A stretch of 64,000 nt of DNA from Chryseobacterium soldanellicola (GCF_900100115.1 NZ_FNKL01000003.1:372001-436000), one strand, 5' to 3'; positions 51,877 through 61,435 are shown, counted from the stretch's first letter. A program made the numbers and translations. Notes: a model not told the origin generated them from the letters alone.

Positions 51877-52536
51877 TTAGTTATAAGAAATTGAAACCCA
51901 TCTTGTACCATCTGATATAAAATGCTTACCTCTAAATTGAAGAACTGTTGCAGTACCTGCAATAGCAGTTCCACTGGCATCGATAACAGTAACTGTTGAG
52001 TTAGCAGTATTCATATTGGAAACGACTACTACTCTACCTGTATTTGCTCCACCTGCAGCAGGTAAAGAAACTGTAACTGCAGCAGGTGCAGTTGTTTCTA
52101 TAAAGTAATCATTAGCACCAACAGTATGAGAAGTAGCAGTAACTACAGTAGCAGTACCTCTAATACCTTCATACCTTTGAGGAGTTGAGGCTCCACCTCC
52201 ACCTACCGCAACCCAAACTGTGTTTGGAGCATCGTAGTAGTAGAAACCTGTTGCTGTTACATTCACTGTTTTACCAGCTGCAGTACCATCTAAAGTGTTT
52301 ACAAACGTAAGAGCACCGTTCTGAGTAGCTGTGTAAGCAGCATCTTTGGCTGCTAATTGAGCTCTTGTCAAGCGAGGGACCAATAGTGCGTCAGGTCTGG
52401 TAGCATCTGCCGTGTTAGCTACAACATCTAGAGTAGCTGCGGGAGTAGTTGTATTAATCCCAACACGTCCTTGCTGAGCCTGAGCAACTGTTGCAAAGCC
52501 GACTAAAATAGTCGCTGTTAATAAAATTTTTTTCAT
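51877..52536 (-). CDS. Secreted protein of unknown function, first of a related pair
   Basis: A 219-residue protein with a signal peptide (MKKILLTATILVGFATVAQAQ). It opens with RVGINTTTPAATLDVVA, a motif seen in trimeric tail-fibre or adhesin-like surface proteins of flavobacteria, and is rich in threonine, alanine and valine. GFYYYDAPNTVWVAVGGGG matches a motif in the next gene. Probably a surface or extracellular beta protein; function unknown. A TAACTTTG box on the minus strand (52740-52747) about 200 bases upstream suggests a long untranslated leader. Confidence 0.8.
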   Translation of the reverse strand: MKKILLTATILVGFATVAQAQQGRVGINTTTPAATLDVVANTADATRPDALLVPRLTRAQLAAKDAAYTATQNGALTFVNTLDGTAAGKTVNVTATGFYYYDAPNTVWVAVGGGGASTPQRYEGIRGTATVVTATSHTVGANDYFIETTAPAAVTVSLPAAGGANTGRVVVVSNMNTANSTVTVIDASGTAIAGTATVLQFRGKHFISDGTRWVSISYN

Positions 52537-52946
52537 AAGTTTTTAAAGATTTTAAATTACATTTTTCACCAAATAATTTCCTTTATTTAAAATTGAGAAA
52601 GTTCATCCCAACTTGTGCCTGCCTTTAAAGAGCAGTTACAAATATTATAGACAAAAAACTCTCAAAAATCATTCTTCTTGATTATTTTTTTAACTATCTA
52701 ATTTTCAACAAAGAGAATTATAAAAATCTATTCTTGTGGCAAAGTTAATACTTTATTATTTAATTTCCATGTAATCGGATAAAAAAGTTTTAAATTTTTG
52801 TGTATGTAAAAACACAAAATACTGATATTCAAATGATTAAAAGTTTAACATAATTATAAAATTTATGTTAAATTTAATTAATCTTTTAAAAAACGACATT
52901 TTAATCAATTTATTGATGAATAAAATTCAACAAATGTTGAAATATC
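52537..52946. other. Gap between secreted pair and rimO
   Basis: Contains a candidate -7 box (CAAAGTTA, 52740-52747) for the secreted pair and a likely 190-base leader. At 52926-52941 TTCAACA / TGTTGAA with a T-rich tract on the minus strand may end the rimO message. No gene is seen. Confidence 0.45.
52926..52941 (-). terminator. Small terminator-like hairpin after rimO
   Basis: TTCAACA / TGTTGAA with a two-base loop and TTTTATT on the minus strand, five bases past the rimO stop. The stem is short and AT-rich. Confidence 0.5.
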
Positions 52947-54248
52947 CTAAATTAATTCACCATATAGATCGAACTCTTCGGCTGCCGTAATTTTTACATT
53001 AGCAAACTCTCCGATTGATATATAGGTGTTGTCAGCAGCAACAAGAACGGTATTATCTACATCAGGAGAATCATATTCTGTTCTTCCGATAAAATAGTTT
53101 CCTTCTTTTCTGTCAAATACACATTTATAAATTTTTCCAATTCTTTCCTGATTTTTTTCCCACGAAATCTGAGACTGAATCTCCATAATTTCTTCCACTC
53201 TGGCTTCCTTAACTTCCTGCGGAACATCATCTTCCAGAACATGGGCAGAAGTATTTTCTTCATGAGAATAAGTAAAGCATCCTAATCTGTCAAATTTCTG
53301 CTCTCTGACCCAGTCTTTTAATTCCTGGAATCTTTCTTCAGTTTCACCGGGATAACCCACAATCAAAGTTGTTCTGATGGCCATATCGGGAACTTTTTCT
53401 CTGAATTTTGACAGAAGCGCATCTGTTTTTTCATGAGTTGTTCCTCTTTTCATCGATTTTAATAACTCTGAATTAATGTGCTGAAGCGGGATATCTATAT
53501 AATTACAAATCTTCGGCTCTTCACGGATAATATCAAGCACATCTTCCGGGAAACCGCTTGGGAAAGCATAATGAAGGCGGATCCATTCTACTCCTTCTAC
53601 TTTTACCAGCTCTTTTAAAAGGTCTCCAAGCGCACGTTTTTTATATAAATCTAAACCGTAATAGGTTAAATCCTGAGCAATTAAAATTAATTCTTTAGTG
53701 CCTTTTTTTGCTAATTTCTGAGCTTCAGAAACCAATTTTTCGATCGGAGTCGAAACGTGGCCTCCTCTCATTAAAGGAATGGCACAGAAAGAACAGGGTC
53801 TGTCGCAGCCTTCAGAAATTTTTAAATACGCATAATGTCTTGGCGTGGTTGTTAATCTTTCACCAACCAATTCATGCTTATAATCTGCACCAAGATGCTT
53901 TAATAATAGGGGCAAATCTCTTGTCCCGAAATATTGATCGACATCGGGGATTTCTCTGATCAAATCCGGCTTGTATCTTTCAGAAAGACATCCGGTTACA
54001 AAAACCTGCTCAACCTCGCCCCTATTTTTGGCATCAACATAATCTAAAATGGTATTGATGGATTCTTCTTTGGCGTTGTCAATAAATCCGCAGGTATTGA
54101 TGACCACAATATCTCCTTTATCTTCATGTACAACCTCTTTACCATTGGCTTTCAGCTGGCTCATTAAAACTTCTGAGTCATAAACATTCTTGGAACAGCC
54201 CAATGTAACGATGTTGATTTTCTTTTTACCTACAGATTTTGTGCGCAT
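52947..54248 (-). CDS. rimO: Ribosomal protein S12 methylthiotransferase
   Basis: A 433-residue radical-SAM enzyme that adds a methylthio group to an aspartate of ribosomal protein S12. The N-terminal domain has VTLGCSKNVYDSEVL and further cysteines for the second cluster. The radical-SAM motif is CDRPCSFCAIPLMRG, and GYPGETEERF and a TRAM-like C-terminus follow. RimO rather than MiaB is supported by the LGCSKN start. The ATG at 54248 (MRTKSVG) fits the promoter; a start ten codons earlier would lie inside it. Confidence 0.95.
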   Translation of the reverse strand: MRTKSVGKKKINIVTLGCSKNVYDSEVLMSQLKANGKEVVHEDKGDIVVINTCGFIDNAKEESINTILDYVDAKNRGEVEQVFVTGCLSERYKPDLIREIPDVDQYFGTRDLPLLLKHLGADYKHELVGERLTTTPRHYAYLKISEGCDRPCSFCAIPLMRGGHVSTPIEKLVSEAQKLAKKGTKELILIAQDLTYYGLDLYKKRALGDLLKELVKVEGVEWIRLHYAFPSGFPEDVLDIIREEPKICNYIDIPLQHINSELLKSMKRGTTHEKTDALLSKFREKVPDMAIRTTLIVGYPGETEERFQELKDWVREQKFDRLGCFTYSHEENTSAHVLEDDVPQEVKEARVEEIMEIQSQISWEKNQERIGKIYKCVFDRKEGNYFIGRTEYDSPDVDNTVLVAADNTYISIGEFANVKITAAEEFDLYGELI

Positions 54249-54267
54249 CTTTTTGATTTTGAGTTTG

Positions 54268-54300
54268 CAAAGATACAAAATATTAAAAAGCCTGTATCAA
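54268..54300 (-). promoter_or_regulatory. Promoter of rimO
   Basis: On the minus strand TTG (54300-54298), 22 bases, TATCTTTG (54275-54268), 19 bases before the ATG. It directly follows the rfbC terminator, so rimO is separate from the polysaccharide locus. Confidence 0.65.
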
Positions 54301-54306
54301 AAAATA

Positions 54307-54331
54307 AAAACCACTTTAATAAAGTGGTTTT
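54307..54331 (-). terminator. Terminator at the end of the polysaccharide locus
   Basis: AAAACCACTTTA / TAAAGTGGTTTT hairpin with a T run on the minus strand, 11 bases past the rfbC stop. Confidence 0.8.
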
Positions 54332-54342
54332 CAAGTTATAAT

Positions 54343-54888
54343 TTAGAAATTTTTCTCTTTAAAAGACGGTGCGTTTTGATCCTTATCAGAAAGAACGGCC
54401 TCTTTCTCATCAATTTTCCAGTCTATTTGTAAATCCGGATCATTGAATTTTATGCTTCCTTCCGATTCTTTATTATAAAAATTGTCGCATTTGTATGCAA
54501 AAACCGCATTTTCACTTAATACAGAAAAACCATGTCCAAAACCTCTCGGAATATATAGCTGAAGCTTATTTTCTTCTGTAAGCTCAATCCCGAACCACTG
54601 CCCGAAAGTAAGAGAATCTTCTCTTAAATCAACGGCAACATCCCAAACTTTGCCTTCCAGACAGGAAACCAGCTTGGCCTGCGCATGTTCCCCCTTCTGC
54701 AAATGAAGACCCCGCAAAACTCCATAAGAAGATTTTGAAATATTATCCTGAACAAAATGACCATTCATTCCGGTTAATTCTTCAAATTTTTGTTCGTTAA
54801 ATTTTTCAAAAAAATACCCTCTGTCATCTTCAAAAACAGTAGGTTCTATGATGTAACAGTCTTTTAAAGGAGTTTCTTTAATTTTCAT
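54343..54888 (-). CDS. rfbC: dTDP-4-dehydrorhamnose 3,5-epimerase
   Basis: A 181-residue cupin-type enzyme of dTDP-L-rhamnose synthesis. Substrate-binding DDRGYFFEKFN, the catalytic YGVLRGLHLQ (R59, H62) and YIPRGFGHGFSVL are all present. rfbA, rfbB and rfbD are not in the window and may lie elsewhere. It is the last gene of the polysaccharide locus, followed by a terminator. Confidence 0.95.
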   Translation of the reverse strand: MKIKETPLKDCYIIEPTVFEDDRGYFFEKFNEQKFEELTGMNGHFVQDNISKSSYGVLRGLHLQKGEHAQAKLVSCLEGKVWDVAVDLREDSLTFGQWFGIELTEENKLQLYIPRGFGHGFSVLSENAVFAYKCDNFYNKESEGSIKFNDPDLQIDWKIDEKEAVLSDKDQNAPSFKEKNF

Positions 54889-54907
54889 TGTGAATATTTT
54901 TAATACT

Positions 54908-55882
54908 TTAAAGATTATATTCTTTTTTTAATGACCACTTGAGCCCTAAATACATTCCGCCGGCAGGAATAAATATAATCAACATAATAAGCCAGACTGA
55001 AAGGTTTGAATGAATTAAAAATGCATTTATAATTAATTGCAACAATGCATAAGCACCACTTATCATCAAATGTGAAACTTTTTTTTCATTTGCAAACAGC
55101 TGATAAAGGTGTCTTCTGTGGGCTTCGAATATATTTTCTTTCAATTGTAATCTTTCAATAATCGTCAGCACAACTTCTATCCCATAAATTGATAAAAGGA
55201 ACAGGTATTTAATATCCTGGGTTTTAATAATCAACAATGTAATTAAACCAATTATCCAGAATCCGATTCCCATGCTTCCAACATCGCCTGCAAAACATTT
55301 TGCTTTTTTTCTGAAGTTATAGAATAAAAACACCAAACACGCCAAAATAGGATAATATATAAGGTCTTTATCTACAAACTGATAAATTTCCTGATTGATA
55401 TATACCAGTGATGCCAATGTCACCAAGCTGTAAATTCCGGTCATGCCATTAATGCCGTCCATAAAATTATAGGCATTAAGGGTTCCGATAATTAAAATAA
55501 ACATGACAGGCCAAATCCAGAATGGAATTAAGTTTTCAGCATTAAAAACCCCAAAGCAATACAACAGCAAAATTACTGAAATGAAATGCGCTGAAAGCCT
55601 TATTTTATTGGATAAATCAATAATATCATCAATAAAGCTAACCGTACAGATAGCCATTAAGCCAAGCCCGAAAGCCCAATAATCATTAAAAAAAAGATTC
55701 GTGTTAAAAAGAGCAAACAGAATAAAAGCTACAGGAAAAATAATCCCGCCACCACGTAAAGTGATCTGCGTGTGAGCACTTCTATGATTGGGTTTATCAA
55801 TAATATTGTATTTGTCGGCTATTTTAAAATAAACCAGCATGCATACAAACAGAATGATTATAACAAATATATACTCCATCAT
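54908..55882 (-). CDS. Polyprenyl-phosphate sugar-1-phosphate transferase (WecA/WbpL type)
   Basis: A 324-residue protein with about ten membrane helices. The active-site motifs are DDIIDLSNKIRL (about 88), NAYNFMDGINGMTG (about 138), CFAGDVGSMG (about 195) and the final EAHRRHLYQLF, typical of WbpL relatives. It starts O-antigen units by moving a HexNAc-phosphate from UDP-sugar to undecaprenyl phosphate. The adjoining reductase (55879-56775) is WbpV-like, so the first sugar may be D-QuiNAc or D-FucNAc. The start overlaps the upstream stop by four bases. Confidence 0.9.
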   Translation of the reverse strand: MMEYIFVIIILFVCMLVYFKIADKYNIIDKPNHRSAHTQITLRGGGIIFPVAFILFALFNTNLFFNDYWAFGLGLMAICTVSFIDDIIDLSNKIRLSAHFISVILLLYCFGVFNAENLIPFWIWPVMFILIIGTLNAYNFMDGINGMTGIYSLVTLASLVYINQEIYQFVDKDLIYYPILACLVFLFYNFRKKAKCFAGDVGSMGIGFWIIGLITLLIIKTQDIKYLFLLSIYGIEVVLTIIERLQLKENIFEAHRRHLYQLFANEKKVSHLMISGAYALLQLIINAFLIHSNLSVWLIMLIIFIPAGGMYLGLKWSLKKEYNL

Positions 55883-56775
55883 TTAGGTTGAAAGCTTTTA
55901 ATTGTTTTTATTAATCCTTCTTTAGCTGATACGGGAAGTTTTTCTATATGTAATTTACTTTTAATTTTATTATTAGAAACCGTATAGCTTTCAGTTAATT
56001 TTTTTAATCTTTCTGAATTTAATGGCAATTTTATTTTATCTCCTATTTTCGCTAATGAAATAATAAGACCCGAAGGTATTTTCCATAAACTGCTTCTTTT
56101 TCCCGATGCTTCGCCAATTATTTGTATAAGCTCATTGGTGGAAATAAAATTATCGTCGGCAAAATTATAAATTCCGGAATCAATATCGGTATTTTTAATC
56201 ATCGCCAATAATAAATAATTAAGATTGTCGATACTTAAAAATGACCTTTTATTTTCAAAAGCCGCCAATGGCCACGGAATCCCTTTTTCAACGACTTTAT
56301 ACAGCAAATTTAAATTCCCTTTATTTCCAGGACCATGAATCATGCACGGGCGAATAATAAAGAGTCTTTTACCCTCCGGAAGATTTTTTGACAGCAGGTA
56401 TTTCTCAGCCAAAAGCTTTGACTTCCCGTAAGGAGTTTGAGGATCTGATAAATGGTTTTCCTCTAAAATACCATCAATGGTATCTGCCGTAGCTTTTACG
56501 CTGCTGAAATATATGAAATCTTTGATCGCCGAATTTAAAAATTCATCAAATAAAGTTTTGGTAAGATCGGTATTAATTCTAAAATATTCTTCTTCCGAAG
56601 ACGTATTTGCCGTATCATGAGCCTTGCCCGCAAGATGTATAAGCACATCTGAGGTTTTATCAAGAACCCATGTTCCTCTTAAGGAAAGCCCCTGAATGTC
56701 ATTTCCTTTTTCTTTTAAATATCCTGAAAGATTCTGCCCTACAAATCCTGATATTCCTGTAATTATAATTTTCAT
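55879..56775 (-). CDS. NAD-dependent epimerase/reductase (WbpV-like)
   Basis: A 298-residue extended short-chain dehydrogenase. GISGFVGQNLSGYL is the nucleotide site, LIHLAGKAHDT is a characteristic segment, and TPYGKSKLLAEKYL contains the YxxxK active pair. In Pseudomonas a similar reductase, WbpV, makes UDP-D-QuiNAc or FucNAc from the 4-keto intermediate and is encoded next to the WbpL-type transferase, as here. It overlaps both neighbours by four bases (ATGA). Confidence 0.85.
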   Translation of the reverse strand: MKIIITGISGFVGQNLSGYLKEKGNDIQGLSLRGTWVLDKTSDVLIHLAGKAHDTANTSSEEEYFRINTDLTKTLFDEFLNSAIKDFIYFSSVKATADTIDGILEENHLSDPQTPYGKSKLLAEKYLLSKNLPEGKRLFIIRPCMIHGPGNKGNLNLLYKVVEKGIPWPLAAFENKRSFLSIDNLNYLLLAMIKNTDIDSGIYNFADDNFISTNELIQIIGEASGKRSSLWKIPSGLIISLAKIGDKIKLPLNSERLKKLTESYTVSNNKIKSKLHIEKLPVSAKEGLIKTIKSFQPK

Positions 56776-57980
56776 TTTTCAGAAATTATTCTTTCAAGAT
56801 TTGAGATGCATTCTTCCATTCTAAAATGTTTTTCATAAAATTTTTTTCCATTCATTCCCATTTTTTTGAGTTCTTCTTTATGTTTTTTTGATGCTATTTC
56901 TATAGTTTGAGCCAGCTTTTCGCTATCTCCTGCAGGAACTGCAAATCCGCATTCCGCTTCCTTAATATTTTCCGATCCTTCGCCGTTGAGCATTGCCATA
57001 ATAGGTTTTCCGGAGCTCATATAAGCCTGAACCTTTGCCGGAACCGTGAGATTAAAAATCGAGTCGTCCTTAAGACTTACCAATAAAATATCTGCTGCGT
57101 TAAAAAACGAAGCCATTGCTTCTACAGGAAATCTTCCGACTGTATACACCGTTTCTTCAAGATTATTATGCTTTATAAATTCCTGTACAAAAGGCATTTT
57201 TCTGCCGTCACCTACCAGAATAAATTTAATTTCTTTATTTTCCTTAAGTTTTAGAGCGGCATCCATTATACTTTCTAAATCCTGGGCTTCACCAATATTT
57301 CCTGCAAACATTATTTTAAATCCTTCCGGAAGCACGGGAATCGGATAATTAAGATCGCCTGAAGAAATAGTATCTTCCGCCCAATTGGGAAAATATTCTA
57401 TTTTATGATCAAAATCTCCTTTTTCTAAAATAGATTTTCTGAAACCTTTTGAAGTAATAAGAATTTTTTCAGACTGTTTATAAAAACGCTGAATCATTTT
57501 CGTGAAAAAGCTCAAAACGAATTTATTTTTTATTCCGCCTGCAATTTCAAGGCTTTCAGGCCAAAGATCCATGACCCAGAAATAAATGGGTGTTTTCTGA
57601 GTTTTTTTTATCGCTAAAGCAGGATAAAACTGAGTAATCGGCGATGGCTCATGAACAATGACCGCATCAAACTTTTTATGCGGGGATAATCTTCTTGCTT
57701 TTAAAGATGCAAAAAATGCCCAGCTGAAATAATTCAGAAAAAGCCTTATTCCGCCTCCTTTTCCTCTTGGCAATAATAACGCCCTGATTACTTCTACCCC
57801 GTTTATGACCTGTTTCCTATTTTTAGAAAAGCTGTAGCCTTCATATATTTTCCCTTCCGGATAATTTGGAATTCCGGTTAAAACAGTAACATCATGACCT
57901 CTTTTCTGCAGCTCAAAAGCCATATCATTACTTTTGAAGTTTTCGGGATAAAAATACTGGGTTACGATTAATATTTTCAT
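56772..57980 (-). CDS. Glycosyltransferase family 4, WbuB-like (probable L-FucNAc transferase)
   Basis: A 402-residue GT-B transferase. The N-terminus MKILIVTQYFYPENFKSND and LTGIPNYPEGKIYEGYS are typical of WbuB, which transfers N-acetyl-L-fucosamine. The donor-binding region is visible in FAGNIGEAQDLESIMDAA and SGKPIMAMLNGEGSENIKEAECG. The ATG at 57980 overlaps the FnlC/CapG stop by one base, placing it directly after the last donor-synthesis enzyme, which supports the substrate. Confidence 0.9.
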   Translation of the reverse strand: MKILIVTQYFYPENFKSNDMAFELQKRGHDVTVLTGIPNYPEGKIYEGYSFSKNRKQVINGVEVIRALLLPRGKGGGIRLFLNYFSWAFFASLKARRLSPHKKFDAVIVHEPSPITQFYPALAIKKTQKTPIYFWVMDLWPESLEIAGGIKNKFVLSFFTKMIQRFYKQSEKILITSKGFRKSILEKGDFDHKIEYFPNWAEDTISSGDLNYPIPVLPEGFKIMFAGNIGEAQDLESIMDAALKLKENKEIKFILVGDGRKMPFVQEFIKHNNLEETVYTVGRFPVEAMASFFNAADILLVSLKDDSIFNLTVPAKVQAYMSSGKPIMAMLNGEGSENIKEAECGFAVPAGDSEKLAQTIEIASKKHKEELKKMGMNGKKFYEKHFRMEECISNLERIISEK

Positions 57981-59116
57981 TATTTCTTGCTCCAAACTAC
58001 TCTGTTAACATAATCGGTATAGCTCAGGATAATTCTTACCATCTTTTCAGAAACGTTGGGTATAGAATAATCTGCTACAGGTCTGTAATTTCTTTCTTTG
58101 CCTGTTTTTTGTTGCTGAAGCTGCGTTAATCCCTGTAAAATTCTTTCGGGAGACATCCCAACCATCATGACAGAAGCTTCTTCCATGGCTTCCGGCCTTT
58201 CGTGGGCGTCTCTGATATTTAAGGCTCTGAAATTCAGGATAGAAGATTCTTCCGAGATCGTTCCAGAATCAGATAATACAGCATAGCTTCTCATTTGTAA
58301 TGCATTATAATCATGAAAACCGAGAGGTTTCAGAAACTGGATTTCCGGTCTTACTTCCACCTGCTTTTTATCGATCATATTCCTGGTTCTGGGATGCGTG
58401 GAAACAATAATTGGATAACCAAATTTCTCTGCAATGGCATTAAGGCCGTCTATCAATCCATGAAAGTTTTTCTCAGAATTAATATTTTCCTCTCTGTGAG
58501 AAGAAACTACGAAATATTTTCCTTCTTCAAGCTGTAACCTTGCCAGAACATCAGAGCTTTCAATCTGAGGTAAATAGTGGGTTAAAACCTCAAACATCGG
58601 AGAGCCGGTTTTAATTATCCGGTCTGCAGGAAGGCCTTCTCTCAATAAATATTCGCGGGCGATGTCTGAATACGTTAAATTAATATCTGATGTGTGGTCT
58701 ACAATTTTACGGTTGGTTTCCTCCGGAACTCTTTGGTCAAAACATCTGTTTCCGGCTTCCATATGGAAAATCGGAATTTGTCTTTTCTTTGCAGGAATTG
58801 CACACAGGCAAGAATTGGTATCACCTAAAACTAAGAAAGCATCAGGATTTAATTCTTCCAGAAGAGGATCAATTTTAATTAAAATATTTCCAACTGTTTC
58901 TGTAGCTGTTTTTCCGGCTGCCTCGAGAAAATAATCCGGCTTACGGAGACCTAAATCTTCAAAAAAGATCTGATTAAGCTCGTAATCGTAATTTTGCCCG
59001 GTATGGACGATGATATGTTCTATAGCCTCAGAAGCATCTAAAGCTGATAATACTCTTGATAATCTAATGATCTCCGGCCGTGTACCCACGACTGTCACTA
59101 CTTTTAATTTCTTCAT
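57980..59116 (-). CDS. UDP-GlcNAc 2-epimerase-like enzyme, FnlC/CapG type
   Basis: A 378-residue non-hydrolysing UDP-HexNAc 2-epimerase. VVGTRPEIIRLSRVLSAL, HTGQNYDYELNQIFFEDL, FHMEAGNRCFDQRVPEE, SSHREENIN and LSDSGTISEESSIL match the family. In this setting it most probably performs the last step to UDP-N-acetyl-L-fucosamine after FnlA and FnlB, rather than making UDP-ManNAc. Its start lies 53 bases inside the 3' end of the Wzy-like gene, an unusually long overlap. Confidence 0.92.
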   Translation of the reverse strand: MKKLKVVTVVGTRPEIIRLSRVLSALDASEAIEHIIVHTGQNYDYELNQIFFEDLGLRKPDYFLEAAGKTATETVGNILIKIDPLLEELNPDAFLVLGDTNSCLCAIPAKKRQIPIFHMEAGNRCFDQRVPEETNRKIVDHTSDINLTYSDIAREYLLREGLPADRIIKTGSPMFEVLTHYLPQIESSDVLARLQLEEGKYFVVSSHREENINSEKNFHGLIDGLNAIAEKFGYPIIVSTHPRTRNMIDKKQVEVRPEIQFLKPLGFHDYNALQMRSYAVLSDSGTISEESSILNFRALNIRDAHERPEAMEEASVMMVGMSPERILQGLTQLQQQKTGKERNYRPVADYSIPNVSEKMVRIILSYTDYVNRVVWSKK

Positions 59117-60308
59117 TTGTTAAATTTATATATCCTAAGCCAATTACGGCTGCACCAAAATACCAGAATTCGAAGGATGAATAGATATTTCCTGATGTTT
59201 GAGCCAGAATAAAATACTGCAGAAAGAAAAAAGCTAAAATTCCGCCTTCTTTATATTTTTTATTATTTTTTAAAACTTTTATAAAACTCTGTGCTACAAA
59301 TTTAAAATAAATTATAAATAGAATCATCCCTACTAAACCTGTTGACATAAGCACATCAACAAATAAGTTATGAGGATACATTCCGTCTTCAAAAAGTACC
59401 CGGCCACCCAACCACGGATTATTGATAAATATATCAATGCCTTTATTCAGATAATATGATCTTCCCGAAGCATCTCTCTCAAAAATCGCTTCGTTTATTC
59501 TTTTAAAAAAAACAATATTATCTCCTAAACCGCTTTTGTAAATTACAAAAAGTAAAATTATTGATAAAATTACTGTAATAAGTGAATAAGCCCAGTATTT
59601 CTTTTCGTTCTTTAAAATTAAAAATACCAAAAAAACTACAAAAAGAGCCAATACAGGACTTCTTGCCGCCGAAAAAAACATGGGAATGGCCCCCAAAATG
59701 ATAGCTAATAAATATATTTTTTGTTTCTTTTTAAGAAATAAATAACTGAACAAGCCCACAAGCACTGAGCTTAGCCCGTAGTGCCCTGTCAAAATATAAT
59801 ACGACCTGAATATGCCGCTTCTGTTACCTCCCAGTTTTTTTATAAAAAGAACATTAATAGTAAGAATAATTAAAAAAAACCAAAGAACAATTTTACAGAA
59901 TTGCTTAAAATCAACCTTTTGATAATCTAAGCTCAAAAGTGCTATTACCGGCAAAGGAATTACGATTAAGCCAAAGTAATAAAAGGATTCTTTAAATTCC
60001 TCAAATGTACTCGGGATGAAGTAAAAATTTTGAAAAGTATACCATGTTTTTATTAAATAAAAACCATAGAATAAGAGAAAAGATATAATTACAAATTTTC
60101 TTTCCTTTACAATCTTAAAATTATTAATAATAAAAAATACTGATGAGATCATTATTCCGCCTCTTAATGAAAGATTAATAAAATGGGGGATATTTTTTAC
60201 TTCAAAAGGATCTATATAGGCAAGAATATACCCAAATAAGGTAATAAAAAGAAAATAAGTTTCTTTTTTATCAAAGATTAGCGATTTTAGGTTATTTATT
60301 CTGTCCAT
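59064..60308 (-). CDS. O-antigen polymerase/ligase-like membrane protein (Wzy)
   Basis: A 414-residue protein with about eleven membrane helices. The Wzy_C type periplasmic segment is visible: GIDIFINNPWLGGRVLFEDGMYPHNLFVDVLMSTGLVGM. The PHN motif before a helix is shared by O-antigen ligases and polymerases. It would join polysaccharide repeat units at the periplasmic face. Its position inside a donor-synthesis operon favours polymerase. It overlaps the epimerase gene by 53 bases. Confidence 0.88.
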   Translation of the reverse strand: MDRINNLKSLIFDKKETYFLFITLFGYILAYIDPFEVKNIPHFINLSLRGGIMISSVFFIINNFKIVKERKFVIISFLLFYGFYLIKTWYTFQNFYFIPSTFEEFKESFYYFGLIVIPLPVIALLSLDYQKVDFKQFCKIVLWFFLIILTINVLFIKKLGGNRSGIFRSYYILTGHYGLSSVLVGLFSYLFLKKKQKIYLLAIILGAIPMFFSAARSPVLALFVVFLVFLILKNEKKYWAYSLITVILSIILLFVIYKSGLGDNIVFFKRINEAIFERDASGRSYYLNKGIDIFINNPWLGGRVLFEDGMYPHNLFVDVLMSTGLVGMILFIIYFKFVAQSFIKVLKNNKKYKEGGILAFFFLQYFILAQTSGNIYSSFEFWYFGAAVIGLGYINLTNEEIKSSDSRGYTAGDH

Positions 60309-60313
60309 AAAAA

Positions 60314-61435
60314 CTAGACCTCTACAAAATAGGTATCCGAATCCTCAGGATTAAAAGGCTCATTGATCCAAAAAATGGTGTATAACTCTTCTTCCCCAAT
60401 ATTTTTGATATTGTGAGTATACCAGATCGGCATATCAACATAAGCAGGCTCATTACCGTCAAGCTCAAAATTAAGAACCTCATCGGAATCGATTTTTCTT
60501 AACTGAATTAATGCTTTTCCTTTAATTACTGCAAAACGCTCTATTTTTCTGGTATGAAAATGATTTCCTCTTGTGATTCCGGGAACGGTCGTTGAAAATG
60601 AGCATTGACCTCCGATTCCCAGCCGGATTACTTCCACAAAAGCTCCTCTTGGATCTGTATGCTGAGTAAATTTTACAGGGTAATGATTTTTGACATCAAA
60701 ATAACAACGGAAAGTATTGAATAAATTTAAATCAAAACCTGAATTTAATTCCGGGATTTCACCGTTATCAAAGTATAATTTTTTATAATTCTCAAGTTTG
60801 GCTAAAACTTCAGAAACTTTATTAATAGAAGTATGTGGAATTTCGTACATCTCCTTCGTTTCGCTTACTTCAATCTGGGCGATAATTTCCTGAACCAATT
60901 CTGCGACATAAATCAGCTTAACTTCGCCATCATTGTCTATCACAGGATTTTCACCATGAGTAAGCTTATAGCAAAATGTAGCGACAAAAGAATTGTAATT
61001 TGGCTTTCCAAACGGGCCGAAAACATTAGGAATCACCATTCCTGTAAATTTTCCGCCGGATTTTTTTGCCCAATCTGCTAAAATCTCTCTTCCTTCTTTT
61101 TTTGATTTTCCGTATAAATTATCTTTTTCTTCCTGAGATGAAGATGAAAACAGAACGTGCGCTTTGGATTCCGTTCTTTCTAAAGATTCCGTTAATTTTT
61201 TAACTAAATCAATATTATTACTGAAAATAATTTCTGCATCAGGATGGCGGTTCATTGCTGCAAGATGTACAATTACATCACATTGCTTTACAAATGCGTC
61301 TAATTTTTCAGGATCTTCAAAAAAATCTCTTTTGAAGTCAATTCTTTCAAATTTTTCAGGCTGTAAACCTAAAGTATTGTATAAATGTGAGCCTACAAAA
61401 CCGTTTTGCCCGGTTATACCAATTTTCTTCATCAT
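60314..61435 (-). CDS. UDP-2-acetamido-2,6-dideoxy-hexulose epimerase/reductase (CapF/FnlB)
   Basis: A 373-residue two-domain enzyme: NAD(P)-binding reductase (about 1-240) with GITGQNGFVGSHLY and NLYGKSKKEGREIL, and a C-terminal cupin (about 255-373) with RGNHFHTRKIERFAV, the zinc-binding pattern of CapF. It catalyses the C3 epimerisation and C4 reduction leading to UDP-N-acetyl-L-talosamine. Starts with MM; its ATG shares one base with the preceding stop. Confidence 0.92.
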   Translation of the reverse strand: MMKKIGITGQNGFVGSHLYNTLGLQPEKFERIDFKRDFFEDPEKLDAFVKQCDVIVHLAAMNRHPDAEIIFSNNIDLVKKLTESLERTESKAHVLFSSSSQEEKDNLYGKSKKEGREILADWAKKSGGKFTGMVIPNVFGPFGKPNYNSFVATFCYKLTHGENPVIDNDGEVKLIYVAELVQEIIAQIEVSETKEMYEIPHTSINKVSEVLAKLENYKKLYFDNGEIPELNSGFDLNLFNTFRCYFDVKNHYPVKFTQHTDPRGAFVEVIRLGIGGQCSFSTTVPGITRGNHFHTRKIERFAVIKGKALIQLRKIDSDEVLNFELDGNEPAYVDMPIWYTHNIKNIGEEELYTIFWINEPFNPEDSDTYFVEV

